64,000 nucleotides of DNA from Cordylochernes scorpioides (taxonomy: Eukaryota > Arthropoda > Arachnida > Pseudoscorpiones > Chernetidae): assembly GCA_030710605.1 (NCBI GenBank), contig CP092874.1, positions 38,663,063-38,727,062 of the forward strand. Reading direction: 5' to 3'. Below are positions 9,167 through 20,587 of the stretch, in pieces (the first letter of the stretch is position 1; each line of letters begins with the position of its first letter). The position numbers and the translations under genes are program-made. Below the pieces are notes generated by a model. That model searched no databases, was not told where the DNA came from, and saw only the letters and a list, made by a program, of their open reading frames with translations.

Positions 9167-11842
9167 TTTTTTTTTTTTCTAAGATTCCTACTCTTTTTTA
9201 CAATTCAAGAGAAAGTTGTATATGTATTTACAAAATTGATCAAAATTTTTATACTTTTCTTTTTTTGTCTACAAATTTATCAAGCTGTCCAATACGACCA
9301 AATCTATTTTCCCTAAAATCCCGGAAAATTGGGCACTCCAGAAGTAGATGTCTCGCGTCTTGAATTTCACCTCCGCAGAAGCATCCTGGTTCCTTCACGG
9401 CGCCGATAGTTGCCAAAAATTTCCCAAAATTGCCATGATCTGTAATGAATTGGATATTATAAAAATTTGGACGGAAAAATCTTGGAATTCCTAATACGAA
9501 AAAGCTTCTGAAAATTTCCTTAGTGTTCTCAAAAATTTCATTCAATTTTGCGTGTAAGAATAATTTGACTATACTTGGAGCATGGGGTTCGTAAGTAATT
9601 AGATCTTCAATGGACATTTGAGCTAGATCAAATTTGATTATTCTGGATTCTATATAATCTGTTAGGAGTGGAATTTTTGCCAAGCTATGCACACAGTTTG
9701 ATGAAGTGGTTTTGTATGCTCTAACTGCCCATAAAATGATCTGGTACTGCATGGAGTTCAGTTTTTGTTTACAACGATTGTTTAAATATTTGAACCAAAT
9801 TTCAGAACCGTATGTAAGTACAGGCCTAATGATTGTTTTGAATAAAGTTAACCTCTTTTGAGTGTCTAAACCCCACATATTGCCACTTATTGAACATAAT
9901 AAATTTTTCATACGTCCTGCCTTACACAGAATATCATTAACATGCGGTGTAAAGTTAACTTTGTTTTTCCATTTATGATTAGAAAATTTCATTCCCCGAA
10001 TTTTTACTTGCTTGACCGGCATTATTATATTGTTAATAACCTTAATAGGTATTTTTTGTCTGTTATGTAGGTATAGCATATTAGTCTTCTCTGTACTGAT
10101 CGTTAATTTATTTCTATTACACCATTGGATCACATAATTTAAGGTGTATTCACTTGCGGGTTTTAGTCCTTCAATAGTCTTATTCCAGCAAATTATTGTA
10201 ACGTCGTCTGCATAACATATAATATCTGCATTCATTGAATCAAAATTTATCAACAAATCATTTAGTAAAATATTCCATAGAAGTGGTGATAAAGGTCCAC
10301 CCTGTGGACATCCTTTAGTTAGTTTCTTATAAAAGGTTTCTGATTCGTATTTAAATTTCACCTCCCTTTCATTATTCAAATAAGATTTTATGATCCGTAT
10401 TAAATCTGAGGGAACATCATCATTATCCATTCTTTTTATAATAGCAGGCCACCATGCATTGTCGAATGCACCCGCAATATCTATAGCTATCAAGGAAGTC
10501 AATTCTTTTTGTTTATGTTTCAATATAGTTTCTATAATTTTATCCATTCCAGTAATTGTTGATCTAGATTTCATAAAACCATGCTGCCTTGAGCTCATTA
10601 AATTATTCTCTAAATAATAGTTACTTAATTTATTTTTTTATTATATTCTCAAATGTTTTAGATAGATTAGATGTCAATGATATTGGTCTATAACTTTTAT
10701 TTATTTCATAATTCGTTTTGCCTGGTTTTGGAATTATTTTTAAGAATGATTTTTTCCATTCATTCGGATAATATCCCATTTCTATACATTTATTGAATAA
10801 TTTATGCAGAATTGGGATTATTTTTATTTTAGCCTGTCTAATCATATTGTTACTGATGTAATCAGGGCCCGGTGCTTTTTTAATATTTGTTTTTAAAATT
10901 GTTTCCTCTATTTCCTTAGATTCGATATAAACACTACTTTTATTTTTACATTTTGGCGTATAATTTCTAATCAAAATATGATCATCTTTATCCAAACCTC
11001 CAATATCATCCTGAAATAGATCGTTCATTAAACTTTTTATTTTGTCGGTCTTTAAATGATCTGGTAAATTATCTATTAGTGGTAATCCTAAATTTCTATT
11101 TTTCGATCTCAATGACTTGAATATCCTGTAAGCATTACCAAATGAGTTATTTGAGAATGACTTTCTTTTATAAAAATTCTCCAACTCGCTCTTTTTGCCT
11201 TTTTACTTTTATTTAAATATTTATTTCTCATTGATTTATAGGTCTTTTCAAGGACCTTTCCATGTCGGTAATACAAATTTCTAATATAGTGGAAATCGTT
11301 TTTCATTTTCTCCAGCTTCCCATCCCACCAGTATGTATTTGTTTTATGATTTCCGCTTCTTGTCTTGACATTTAGTGACAGATAAGCTGTCTCTTTAATT
11401 ATTTGTGTGAGAGTCTTTACAATGTTGTCAATATCTTTTATGTTTGACGCGTGGTTTATCATGGGGATAATATTATCTACGTCTTGTATTGCTATTTTTT
11501 CGGTAAATGTTTTCCAGTCAGCATATTTTTCTATAAATTTCCATGTTGAGTTTTGAACTGTCCTTTGCCTGTTAAAATTGTGATAAATGTCAAAGGTTAT
11601 TGCTACGTGATCTGAAATGTGCGTCAATATAGTCGTCTTCCAGTTTTGTACCAAACTTATTGATTTTTTGTTTGAAATCGTAAGATCTATAAAGCTAGAA
11701 TTTCGGCAGGTGGGTATCTTAAGATTATGAATAAATAGGTTATGTTCATCTATGATGGAGTGGAATTTAAAACCATTGGAGTTAGTTGTCGGATCAAACC
11801 AGACTGGGTGTCTATAATTGAAGTCGCCACATAGTATAATAG
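9167..11842 (-). mobile_element. 5'-truncated LINE, R1/Jockey-like
   Basis: Minus-strand non-LTR retrotransposon. From the right it runs: second half of the AP endonuclease, linker, reverse transcriptase, C-terminal Cys/His region, A-rich 3' end near 9167-9180. Truncated at 11842. The 7-bp GTTGTTG direct repeat (8631-8637, 11843-11849) flanks the LINE plus the adjoining 8638-9166 segment, placing the insertion inside a BEL/Pao LTR. Confidence 0.8.
9249..11842 (-). pseudogene. LINE ORF2 remnant: endonuclease + RT
   Basis: The endonuclease half shows GDFNYRHPVWFD (near 11800) and THISDHVAITFD (11590-11620), the AP-endonuclease catalytic motifs. Frames break near 11690, 11150 and 10620. The RT has NKSYRPISLTSNLSKTFE (10640-10700), QHGFMKSRST, IDIAGAFDN, GCPQGGPLSPLLWN and catalytic CYADDVTII (10200-10230). 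The C-terminal end has the CFCGGEIQDARHLLLEC zinc-knuckle-like motif. ORF2p would nick target DNA and prime reverse transcription. The 449-residue open segment (9249-10598) is well kept, so decay is moderate. Confidence 0.85.
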
Positions 11843-12056
11843 GTTGTTGTAATTCAATGATTGGACTCTCGTATTGTTTCTTGGCCGAACATTGTCAGAT
11901 ACCTGCCCTAGAGACAACAAGGGAATTCCGCAGTTTTTTTCTTGGAGTCGCTCTTCCCTACATAGAGATAGGTTGGTGCTCCCCCCCCCCCCCCGGGACC
12001 TGGAATAGAGACTTTGGGCAAAATAGAGCCTGGGCACTGCTCCGCTGAACGCGACA
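11843..12056 (+). repeat. BEL/Pao 5' LTR, part 3
   Basis: GTTGTTGTAATTC to GCGACA; aligns with 16365-16527 up to GGACCTGGAATAGAGACTT. Contains a C-run near 11981-11994 that is shorter in the 3' LTR. TTTGGCATTCCAGCC follows directly, a plausible primer-binding site. Confidence 0.75.
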
Positions 12057-12119
12057 TTTGGCATTCCAGCCGGAACTGAAGGAGAAAGCCGAGCCTATAT
12101 TTGGGACTTTTTGGATTAG

Positions 12120-13160
12120 AAGATGAATAGGGGAGAAGCGCTGGAGTGACTTAAGAAAAAGTTAACCTTGCTCCACACATCATTATCCAAGTATGGGAAA
12201 AGAATAGAGGAATCTGACGTGCATAAGGAGTGTGACCACGAAGAACTGCTGGAACAGCTTTCGGATGTCTACGAAGAACTGAGGCGGGTAGACGAAGAAA
12301 TCGGTAAATTGAGAGACATTAAAGATCTAGAGAAAGAGCTAAGAAAATGGTGGAGGAATACCGGGAGAGAAGGCCGTGACGTGAAAATCTTTGTTAAAGA
12401 GATGAAGTCTGGTGGTAGCGGACGGAATGCAGAGGAAAACGGCAGCGGCTACGAAGAAGGAATATCCAGGAGAAATTAGTCGACTTGCTGTAACTGGGAT
12501 GAATAAGTTGCCCAAATTGACAATAGAAAGATTTTGCGGGGAAATTGGTCAGTGGTTTAACTTTTGGAATGCCTTCGATTCATCAATCAACTGAAATGAA
12601 CATTTGACAAAGATCGATAAATTTAACTATCTTAAAGCCTACTTGGGTGGAACGGCGGCCCAAGGCGTGGATTTTGCCCATCTGAAGAAAATTATGATAA
12701 GGCCGTTGAATTGTTGAAGGAAAGCTTCGGAAAAAAGGAAAGGTTGATCAATGTGCATATGAACAACCTCTTGGCCTTGAATCCACTTAGTGTCGAAAGA
12801 CGTGAGGGCTTTTAGAGAATTATACGGCAGAATCCTGGTGCAGATTAGAAGCTTGGTGTCGTTGGATATTGTCGTTGAAAGCTACGGTAACTTATCGTGC
12901 CCATTGATCCTCAAGCTATTGCCGTCAGAATTAAAGCTTGAATTACACATGGAATTCACAAGAGATTTTTTTCTCGGATATTTGATTTAATTTTTGAAGA
13001 GACAATTGGTTGCATTAGAGAGCACCTTCGGTACGCGAGACGAAATAATAACCAGCCGACCGTCAAATGAGCGCCCTCAGTCACAGATCTCTATTGTGAA
13101 GTATCGAAGAAATGAGAGGAATCCCCTGCCCACGGCTGCTGATTTTTTTTAATGCCTCTG
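12120..13160 (+). pseudogene. BEL/Pao gag remnant
   Basis: The frame at 12168-12479 is a charged, coiled-coil-like region (EELLEQLSDVYEELRRVDEEIGK). The overlapping frame 12412-12594 has the Pao gag signature KLPKLTIERFCGEIGQWFNFWNAFDS. A further piece at 12790-12990 continues it. Stops and frameshifts separate the pieces. Confidence 0.7.
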
Positions 13161-13182
13161 AAGCAGGGAATAGGAAGAAGAA

Positions 13183-14100
13183 TTGCGTTTTTGTGAAAGA
13201 TCAGATCATGAGGGTACAAAGTGTGGATTCGCGGAAAATTTGACATTGGAAGATAAATTGGGAAAATTAATGAAGAAAGGGGTTTTTGTTTCAGATTTCC
13301 TGAAATGTGGTCATTTGAGAAAATTCTGCAAAGTTAGGGCAAGTTGCACCAGCTGTGGGGAATTGAGACATTTAAGGATTATGTGCCCCAGGGAGAACCT
13401 GTATGAGGAGATCGCTACTCCAGCCCGAGAGATAATAAATGATGAGACTTTGACCAATCTGACGACGCCTGTGGTGTTGTTACCCACAATGCGAGTAACT
13501 ATCAGAGGAAAGTGTAAAGAAAGAATGGGACGAATATTGATCGATACGGGATCTCAGAGGTCTTATGTACTCCAGAGCACGGCAGAAGAAACAGAATATG
13601 AATGTTCCAAACAAGAGTCTCTTCGCCACTCTTTGGTTGGTGGATCGAACACAGAGTTGTGCGGAAATAGAGTTTACGATATCAGATTGACTAATTTAGA
13701 CGGATCTTATGGCTGTAATTTTGAAGCACTGAGCCAAAATGTTATCTGCGACAGCGTGCCCAAGGTCCATCAGGGTAAATGGATGCAATAACGTAGTGCT
13801 CATGACATAGAATTGACTGATCTACAAAAGGGACCTCTTGAGATTCTTATAGGAGCAGACATTGCTGGAAAATTACTAGCCGGAGAGCATAGAAAACTTC
13901 CTTCTGGGCTTGTGGCGGTGCAAACGAGGTTGGGTTGGACTTTAATGGGCAATATTCCGGCCACAGAAGAAGAAACTAGCTTTAATGGACTTTGCACAAC
14001 TTCACTGTTAACTAGTGATTTGGAGAATTTATGGAGATTAGAGGCTATTGGTATTTCAGATACTCGTCAAAATGACTCGATACAAAAGGAAACAGAATAA
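13183..14100 (+). pseudogene. BEL/Pao zinc knuckle and protease remnant
   Basis: 13183-13791 carries a Cys/His array (CERSDHEGTKC, CGHLRKFC, CTSCGELRHLRIMC), then an aspartic protease start RILIDTGSQRSYVL with the DTG catalytic triad. 13813-14100 continues with GPLEILIGADIAGKLL and TRLGWTLMGN, the usual end of BEL/Pao proteases. One in-frame stop near 13789 splits them. Confidence 0.8.
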
Positions 14101-14109
14101 TATTTCGCA

Positions 14110-15220
14110 CGTACTGTTTCCCAAGATTGTGAGGGGCGTTACCAGGTTGCCCTTCCTTGAATTCGCGAAAGAGAAGTGCTCACGGACAATAGAGATGTTG
14201 CTGAAAAACAATTAGCAAACCTTAGGAAACATCTTGAAAATACCGGAAATTTGACAGAATATGAAGATATTCTCGAAAAGTGGCTAAGAAATAAAATAAT
14301 AGAAATGGTTACAGACAATAAACGAGAAGTCGTGCACTATTTGCCATTTCGACCAGTTTTTAAAGAGAATAGTCTAACCACCAAAATAAGACCAGTTTTT
14401 GATACTTCAGCCAGGAAGAAGGGAAAACTTTCACTGAATGATTGTTTGGAAAGAGGTCCGAATATGATAGAAACCATCCCAAGAATTTTGAATAGATTTA
14501 GGAAGAGCGAGATAGGAGTCTCCTCGGACATAGAGAAGGCCTTTCTTCAAATTGGGATTAGGGAGGAAGACAGAGATTATCTAAGATTTCTCTGGTATGA
14601 CAAAGAAGTAAAAGTGATGGTTTTAGGTCATGCGAGAGTTGTCTTCGGAATCACGACGAGTCCATATCTCCTGCTTGCCACGCTGTCTCACCACTTTAAC
14701 AAGGCTCCTGAACCCTGGCAAAATACAGTTGAATTGTTGAAGGAATCTTTGTATATCGATAATTGTGTGGCTAGTTTCTCAGAAGTCACTGATATGGAAA
14801 TATTTATGGTCGAAGCACGAGATTGTGGGCTTCTGCCAATTTCAACTTGCGTGATTGGAGAAGCAATGTTAACAGTACCATGTGTGATGGTCCAAGGTCT
14901 GATAGAGGAAGGTTATTGGGCATGGTATGGAATCAAGAAGAGCACAATTTGGCTTTTCTCTGGAGAATTTGGAAATAAAAGGGCTAATAAACTAAAGAAA
15001 GGTACTCTCCTTGGCAAACCATATTCTCAATCCGGTAGGTTTCACTTGTCCAGTGACCCTCGTTCCGAGACTTATCCTGCAGGAAACGTGGCTGTTGAAA
15101 TTGTCGTGGGAAGAGCCTCTGCCTGAGAACTTATTTCGCGAGTTTTTGAGGTGGCTGGCCAAATTGGAGTCTCTGACAAATATTGCTGTACCGAGATGGC
15201 TTTGCTATAGAAAATAGCAC
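14110..15220 (+). pseudogene. BEL/Pao reverse transcriptase remnant
   Basis: 316-residue open frame 14176-15126. Motifs in order: HYLPFRPVFKEN, KIRPVFDTSARKKGKLSLND, IETIPRILNRFRKSEIGVSSDIEKAFLQIGI (first catalytic Asp) and FLWYDKE. The expected YVDD box appears as SLYIDNCVAS, so the second Asp of the pair is Asn. That change alone should abolish polymerisation. Confidence 0.8.
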
Positions 15221-16213
15221 CGGCTTGGAACTACTCTTCATGTGTTTTGTGATGCCTCTAAGGCCTTTTACGCCACTTGTATTTTTTTAAGAATCGAAAG
15301 CGAACAGAATAGAAATTCGACTCACCAAGCCAGGGACGATATAGGCAGCAATGCCCTTGCGTCCCCTCTTCGAAAGCGAACAGGAAGTAACGTTTAAACT
15401 AGTACAGGCTCGGTCGAAAGTAGCTCCATTCCTCGTTTAGAGCTGTGGCGAGCAACGTTGTGAGGGATCTAAAATTTCAAGACATAGAGCGATTTTATTG
15501 GACAGATTCCATTAATGCACTCCATTGGATCAAAAGAAAAGATAACTGGGCGACTTCTGTGGTGAATCGAGATATGGAGATCCGATCTCTCAGTGGGACA
15601 GAGGATTGGTATCATGAACCAGGATGATTGAATCCAATGTATTAACAATCGCGGGGTTGCTTAGCCGATTCTCTAGAGAAAAAGAAGTGTTGGGAGGGCC
15701 CGATTTGGTTGAGAAGACCGAGAAAAGATTGGCCCCATAAGAAAATATACCCTGACCCAGATATTATGAACTCGGAAAAGAGAAATATTGTATTAACATT
15801 GACATGTATTGACAGGGAAATGGATCAGTACTACCATCGCTTTTCGAACTACTATAAGATATTGAGAGTGACTGCCTGGATGAACCGATTTTTTTTTTTA
15901 ATGCGAGAGGAACAATAGGTCAGCGAGTGAATTGGCCTTTAGCGAGAGTTATGGAAGTCTACCCTGGCCGAGATAGAACTGTGAGGGTCGCCAAGTTGAG
16001 AACCAGCAAGGGCGATCAGATATTAGGCTGGTTAAACGGCTCTACAATTTAGAGATACCCGTAAACAATCGGAAGCTCACCGGGGGAGAAGGCTCCCGAG
16101 GAGAAACCAGTAAAGACTCCTTCGGAGATCGCCCAATCCTAGAGATAACTAGGAGGAATGGTCGTTTCCCGACTATTGGTTGAGTTTCTGTAGAGAAACT
16201 CAAGGTGAGAGTA
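15221..16213 (+). pseudogene. BEL/Pao RNase H and C-terminal domain, integrase core missing
   Basis: RNase H traces: HVFCDASKAFYATCIFL (near 15240), then RFYWTDSINALHWIKR (15490-15535). The region 15709-15918 resembles the start of the integrase. From 15920 the sequence jumps to the BEL/Pao tail (VNWPLARVMEVYPGRDRTVRVAKL), so the integrase DDE core is deleted. Confidence 0.7.
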
Positions 16214-16527
16214 TGTCGGGAAAATAATATGTTAATCTTCTCTTCTGTATAGATTTCTATCTTTTGAAACCATGTAAATTCAATTCATTTTTTTTGTTAA
16301 AAATATATTTTTTATATGTAAATACTTATATGTATATATGACTCGACTATAAATAAAAAGAGTTGTTGTAATTCATTGGTTGGACTCTCGTGTTGTTGGT
16401 TGGCCGATTTTTGCCAGATACCTGCCCTAGAGACAACAACGGAATTCCGCAGTTTCTTTCTTGGAGTCGCTTTTCCCTACATAGAGATAGGTTGGTGTTT
16501 CCCCCCGGGACCTGGAATAGAGACTTC
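16214..16527 (+). repeat. BEL/Pao 3' LTR, truncated
   Basis: Starts TGTCGGGAAAATAATATG; uninterrupted version of 7983-12056 up to GAATAGAGACTT, then switches to macrosatellite filler, losing about 45 bp of LTR end. Confidence 0.8.
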
Positions 16528-16628
16528 GAAATAAGATTATATAATCTTTGTCATCCTCGCTTAAAATGAAAAACCTTTACAAAACTAAGTCTTACATTAC
16601 AACTTATAAAAATACCATTAAAAAAAGG

Positions 16629-16700
16629 TGCCGTGACCAGGATTCGAACCTGGTTTATTGCGGCCACAACGCAATGTCCTAACCACTAGACGATCACGGC
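16629..16700 (-). tRNA. tRNA-His(GTG), one variable-loop change
   Basis: Consensus except one C-to-A change in the variable loop. All stems, the GTG anticodon and B box are intact, so it could be functional. Its plus-strand partner survives only as a 14-nt 5' fragment at 16979-16992. Confidence 0.8.
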
Positions 16701-16978
16701 AGGTGACAACTGGACACTTAAGGGCTACTTGAGGTCTCGTGAGGTAGGGCGACATTGCAGTAATCTTCCTAATTCCAACCTTCACATTGTCCATTGTAAG
16801 TCAATTGTTTCCTGTGTGTACTCAAGAAAATAAACATTGCGCGAGGAAAAATTATTTAAAATCTATTTAGAAGTGCAATATTTTCTGTAAACTATAAGAA
16901 CGTTGTAAAAATAGCCCTTCTGTACACGTGACAATATTCTTTCTCTCAAGTAATTCTGTAAGTGTCCTGTTGTCACCT

Positions 16979-16992
16979 GCCGTGATCGTCTA
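16979..16992 (+). pseudogene. 5' fragment of tRNA-His
   Basis: GCCGTGATCGTCTA after the normal TGTCACCT arm, then an abrupt switch to filler that in the related unit lies downstream of a whole tRNA (compare 58233-58620). A deletion removed the rest of the tRNA and about 300 bp after it. Confidence 0.8.
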
Positions 16993-17900
16993 AGAATTTT
17001 TCCTTCTGCTTGACAATTCGTTTTTGATAAAATTCTTGCAATTTTTATGTTTTGATTGAAATTATATTTCAAAATATTGAAAAAATTAACACAACCCAAT
17101 AACGCGCAATCTCTATGCATAAAATGTCGGTATTTAAGCACGAAGGTTTCTAATAAAAGAAGCATTCATGCCTAAATTCTTCCATTTTATTTTAAAATCA
17201 CTAAATTTTTAAATATTCAACTTGTAACCTAATCCATTTTATTGAATAACTAGCGGATGTACCCAGCTTCGCCCAGGTTTTTCTCGAGGGATTGTTTGTA
17301 GTCTAGTAATAAGAAAATATACTACACCTAAAAACTATCAGAGAAAAGAGAAACCACGGAAGGTGAACAGAAAAATGCTTACAATGGATGTTATGTTTAC
17401 GATATCAAGTTAAATAAAAACAAAGATAAAATTTGCATATGTTGGTCACTAGAAATTTGTATATTTGTTAGGCGAAATTAGGAACATGATAAAACAATTG
17501 GGTATTTAAAAACAAATGTAGAAATAAAAGTTGAAGTATAATAAACAATGTTAAAGATTAGTTTTAATTATTAATCAAGATTGTGTGTGAATATGTGAGA
17601 AAGATGTAATATCGTTGTTGTTTTCTTGGCCGACTGTTTTACATATGGTGTTATCTTAAAATTGCTTGTTTTGAATATTTTTTAGATTGAGATTATTAGC
17701 TAGTATGTAAAAAAATTAACTCTGTTGAAATTTAATTTTGTATTTATATATAAATAAAATTAACTCTAAAATTATACCGCGAATGTTTCTTTTAAAAACC
17801 GAAATTTATTTTCAAAGAGAAATAGCGACATTTCTAACTTTGAGGATGAGGTATGGAAAGGTGAAACATGAAGAGTAATGGAGAACGGAAAAATAAAAAG

Positions 17901-17975
17901 TGTCCAGGGGCGGGAATCGAACCCACACCCTTCTGCTTACCGGGCAGGTGCCTTGTCCACTCGGCTACCCTGGAC
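17901..17975 (-). repeat. tRNA-Thr-like copy 1
   Basis: 75 nt. Acceptor-like GTCCAGGG/CCCTGGAC, D-arm GCCGAGTGG...GGC, anticodon stem CTGC/GCAG with loop CCGGTAA (GGT at the anticodon position), T-arm GTGGG-TTCGATT-CCCGC. Position 33 is C rather than U and the acceptor is 8 bp. It looks like a tRNA-derived repeat or unusual Thr-type tRNA, not a standard gene. Confidence 0.55.
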
Positions 17976-18189
17976 GTATTTTTCCGTTCATAACTTATAC
18001 TTAAAGTAACATTTAAAATACAATATAACGCGGCTGATGATTGTAAAACGAGAATTAAAATTATACCGCGAATGTTTATTTTAAAAATCGAAATTTATTT
18101 TCAAAGAGAAATAGCGACATTTCTAACTTTGAGGATGAGGTATGGAAAGGTGAAACATGAAGAGTAATGGAGAACGGAAAAATAAAAAG

Positions 18190-18264
18190 TGTCCAGGGGC
18201 GGGAATCGAACCCACACCCTTCTGCTTACTGGGCAGGTGCCTTGTCCACTCGGCTACCCTGGAC
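18190..18264 (-). repeat. tRNA-Thr-like copy 2
   Basis: Same as copy 1 except the loop reads CCAGTAA, putting AGT (a normal eukaryotic threonine anticodon) at the anticodon position. Lies exactly 289 bp from copy 1 in direct orientation. Confidence 0.55.
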
Positions 18265-18440
18265 GTATTTTTCCGTTCATAACTTATACTTAAAACTATA
18301 ACTTATACTCTTTGAAAATAAATTTCGATTTTTAAAAGAAACATTCGCGGTATAATTTTAATTCTCGTTTTACAATCATCAGCCGCGTTATATTGTATTT
18401 TAAATGTTACTTTAAGTATAAGTTATGAACGGAAAAATAC

Positions 18441-18515
18441 GTCCAGGGTAGCCGATTGGACAAGGCACCTGCCCGGTAAGCAGAAGGGTGTGGGTTCGAT
18501 TCCCGCCCCTGGACA
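18441..18515 (+). repeat. tRNA-Thr-like copy 3
   Basis: Inverted relative to copies 1 and 2; D-loop reads GCCGATTGG instead of GCCGAGTGG. CACTTTTTATTTTT after the 3' end could end Pol III transcription. Confidence 0.55.
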
Positions 18516-18729
18516 CTTTTTATTTTTCCGTTCTCCATTACTCTTCATGTTTCACCTTTCCATACCTCATCCTCAAAGTTAGAAATGTCGCTATTTCTCT
18601 TTGAAAATAAATTTCGATTTTTAAAAGAAACATTCGCGGTATAATTTTAATTCTCGTTTTACAATCATCAGCCGCGTTATATTGTATTTTAAATGTTACT
18701 TTAAGTATAAGTTATGAACGGAAAAATAC

Positions 18730-18804
18730 GTCCAGGGTAGCCGAGTGGACAAGGCACCTGCCCGGTAAGCAGAAGGGTGTGGGTTCGATTCCCGCCCCTG
18801 GACA
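18730..18804 (+). repeat. tRNA-Thr-like copy 4
   Basis: Same sequence as copy 1, opposite strand, 289 bp from copy 3. Flanks are shared with copies 1-3 out to about 110 bp on each side (TTTTTCCGTTC... and ...ACAATCATCAGCCGCG). Confidence 0.55.
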
Positions 18805-19183
18805 CTTTTTATTTTTCCGTTCTCCATTACTCTTCATGTTTCACCTTTCCATACCTCATCCTCAAAGTTAGAAATGTCGCTATTTCTCTTTGAAAATAAA
18901 TTTCGATTTTTAAAAGAAACATTCGCGGTATAATTTTAATTCTCGTTTTACAATCATCAGCCGCGTTATATTGTATTTTAAAAATTAACTCTGTTGATTT
19001 TTTTTTGTATTTAATCGATAACAGCGAAGTTACGCATGTTAATGTTAGGAAATATATTTTGATGTTAAGCAAAACCTGCTCCATCTCGTTTTACATAAAT
19101 GTTGAAAATTTGGTTGAAATTGATGCATTGTAACGAAAGTTTTTAGTGATGTCCACTTATGAAATTTCCATTTTATTAATATA

Positions 19184-19566
19184 GATTAGTCACACGTTTT
19201 TGAATATGTATATAGAAGCGTCATATTTGCATAAATTTGTGACAGCGAAAAATTTGAAGATTTTTCAATTATCCAAAAATTAAAAGGAAACAAAACCAAT
19301 TTAAAGTCAATATTTACTGGATTTTGTGAAGTGATTCAAAACACGTCCACGCATAACACAGCCAATTTTAGAAATTTCATAAACTATGATTGATATTTTA
19401 TTATTTTGAGTTTATAACTGTTAGATAATTATATTTTATAAAATATTTCACACACTTCAAAAATATATAATCATTGCTTTCTTTCTTGAAATAAAGCAGA
19501 TTTACACAAAATTAAGCCTCACTTGACAAAATAATTTTAAAATATTCCTTATAAGAAAAAAAAAGG
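19184..19566. repeat. macrosatellite filler
   Basis: TAGTCACACGTTTTTG... to the A-run before the tRNA; parallel to 39350-39687. Non-coding. Confidence 0.6.
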
Positions 19567-19638
19567 TGCCGTGACCAGGATTCAAACCTGGGTTATTGCG
19601 GCCACAACGCAATGTCCTAACCACTAGACGATCACGGC
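19567..19638 (-). pseudogene. tRNA-His(GTG) with altered T-loop
   Basis: Consensus except TTTGAAT for TTCGAAT in the T-loop/B box, a change expected to weaken Pol III transcription and T-D loop contact. Anticodon GTG intact. Confidence 0.7.
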
Positions 19639-19932
19639 AGGCGACCACTGGACACTTACAGAACTACTTGAGGGGACGAATATAGTCACGTCGTGTAGAG
19701 CGACATTGCGGCAATCTTCTTATTTCCAAACGTCACAATGTCTAATGTAAGTTACTTGTTCCCCGTGTCTACCCACGGAAATAAACATTGCGGGAGAAAA
19801 TTATTTAAAGCTGTTTAAAAATTTGTTTTAATTGTAAAATAAACTACAAGACAGCGAGGTAAAAAATGGCCCTTTGTGTCACGTGACCATACTATTCCTT
19901 CAAGTAGTCCTTAAAATGTCCAATTGTCACCT
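19639..19932. repeat. tRNA-His cassette spacer
   Basis: Inverted arms (ACCACTGGACACTTACAGAACTACTTGAGG and inverse near 19895-19930); parallel to 39760-40058. One CACGTG core near 19880. Confidence 0.65.
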
Positions 19933-20004
19933 GCCGTGATCGTCTAGTGGTTAGGGCATTGCGCTGTGGCCGCAATAACGCAGGTTCGAATTCTGGTCAC
20001 GGCA
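19933..20004 (+). pseudogene. decayed tRNA-His(GTG)
   Basis: Changes at loop position 32 (C for T), D-arm (GGGC), and both T-stem strands (GCAGG/TCTGG, one lost pair). Anticodon still GTG. The LTR element at 20027 is inserted 23 bp downstream of it. Confidence 0.75.
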
Positions 20005-20026
20005 CCTTTTTAAATTTATATATATA

Positions 20027-20587
20027 TGTAGTAATCCCGATGTGGAATGTACTGGGCAGTCGTGGTAGTGGGTGCGTGATGGGATTCCCGCACTGGGACA
20101 GCAAGAGACAGAGGCAGGTCTAGATGGTAACTCCAAGAAGGTAGAGGTAGACCACGGACGAAGGCAAGTCGGACCACGGGCGCCACGGATGCCCTACATC
20201 GCGGATAGGGGTGAGAAACCCGACCGTATGACGGCGTCGCTCTGAAAACAACTAACCAACTCTGTCCCATCTTGGGGGACCTTATATACTGGACTCTGGC
20301 ATATGTTGACGAGTTCTGATTGGTTCCCGTAATCACGCCACCTGTCAAGCGCTGGGTTATTAATTATGTCTGGCCACCTGTTCGGCCACCTGCTGACGGG
20401 GGAATGAACTCATTATCATAAATACCTGTTCGTCTGGCCTTTGTCGTCGTCTGGTCTACCTTTTACCTCTTTGTTTTATTTGTCATTTCTATTGTTATAC
20501 AAAGTTGATACATATTTTTATATAGAGATGGGGTTATGATAAATATTAGGAGAAGGTTGTGATCTAACTAGTTAAAAATATACTACA
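20027..20587 (-). repeat. LTR (3' copy in the minus sense)
   Basis: 561 bp, GC-richer than its surroundings. In the minus sense it carries a TATATAAG box (20281-20288) followed ~45 bp on by a TCAGAGCG initiator-like string. Confidence 0.85.

Larger units (their letters stand above)
7983..16527 (+). mobile_element. BEL/Pao LTR retrotransposon, interrupted and truncated
   Basis: The 5' LTR starts TGTCGGGAAAATAATATG at 7983 and ends GCGACA at 12056 after removal of two insertions (about 8093-8592 and 8638-11842). The internal region 12057-16213 has gag, protease, RT, RNase H and the C-terminal domain in BEL/Pao order. The 3' LTR starts at 16214 and is cut at 16527 by macrosatellite sequence. 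Stops and a missing integrase core make it non-functional. The left flank is filler; no target duplication survives because the right end is truncated. Confidence 0.8.
17255..19183. mobile_element. composite insertion with tRNA-Thr-like palindrome
   Basis: Interrupts the filler between GAATAA and TAGTCACACG, which is continuous at 39345-39358. The left end reads CGGATGTACCCAGCTTCGCC, a string common at the ends of arthropod retroelements; the right end is ATTTTATTAATATAGAT. The middle (17770-18990) holds four copies of a 289-bp unit with a tRNA-like core. No protein domain is visible. Confidence 0.55.
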
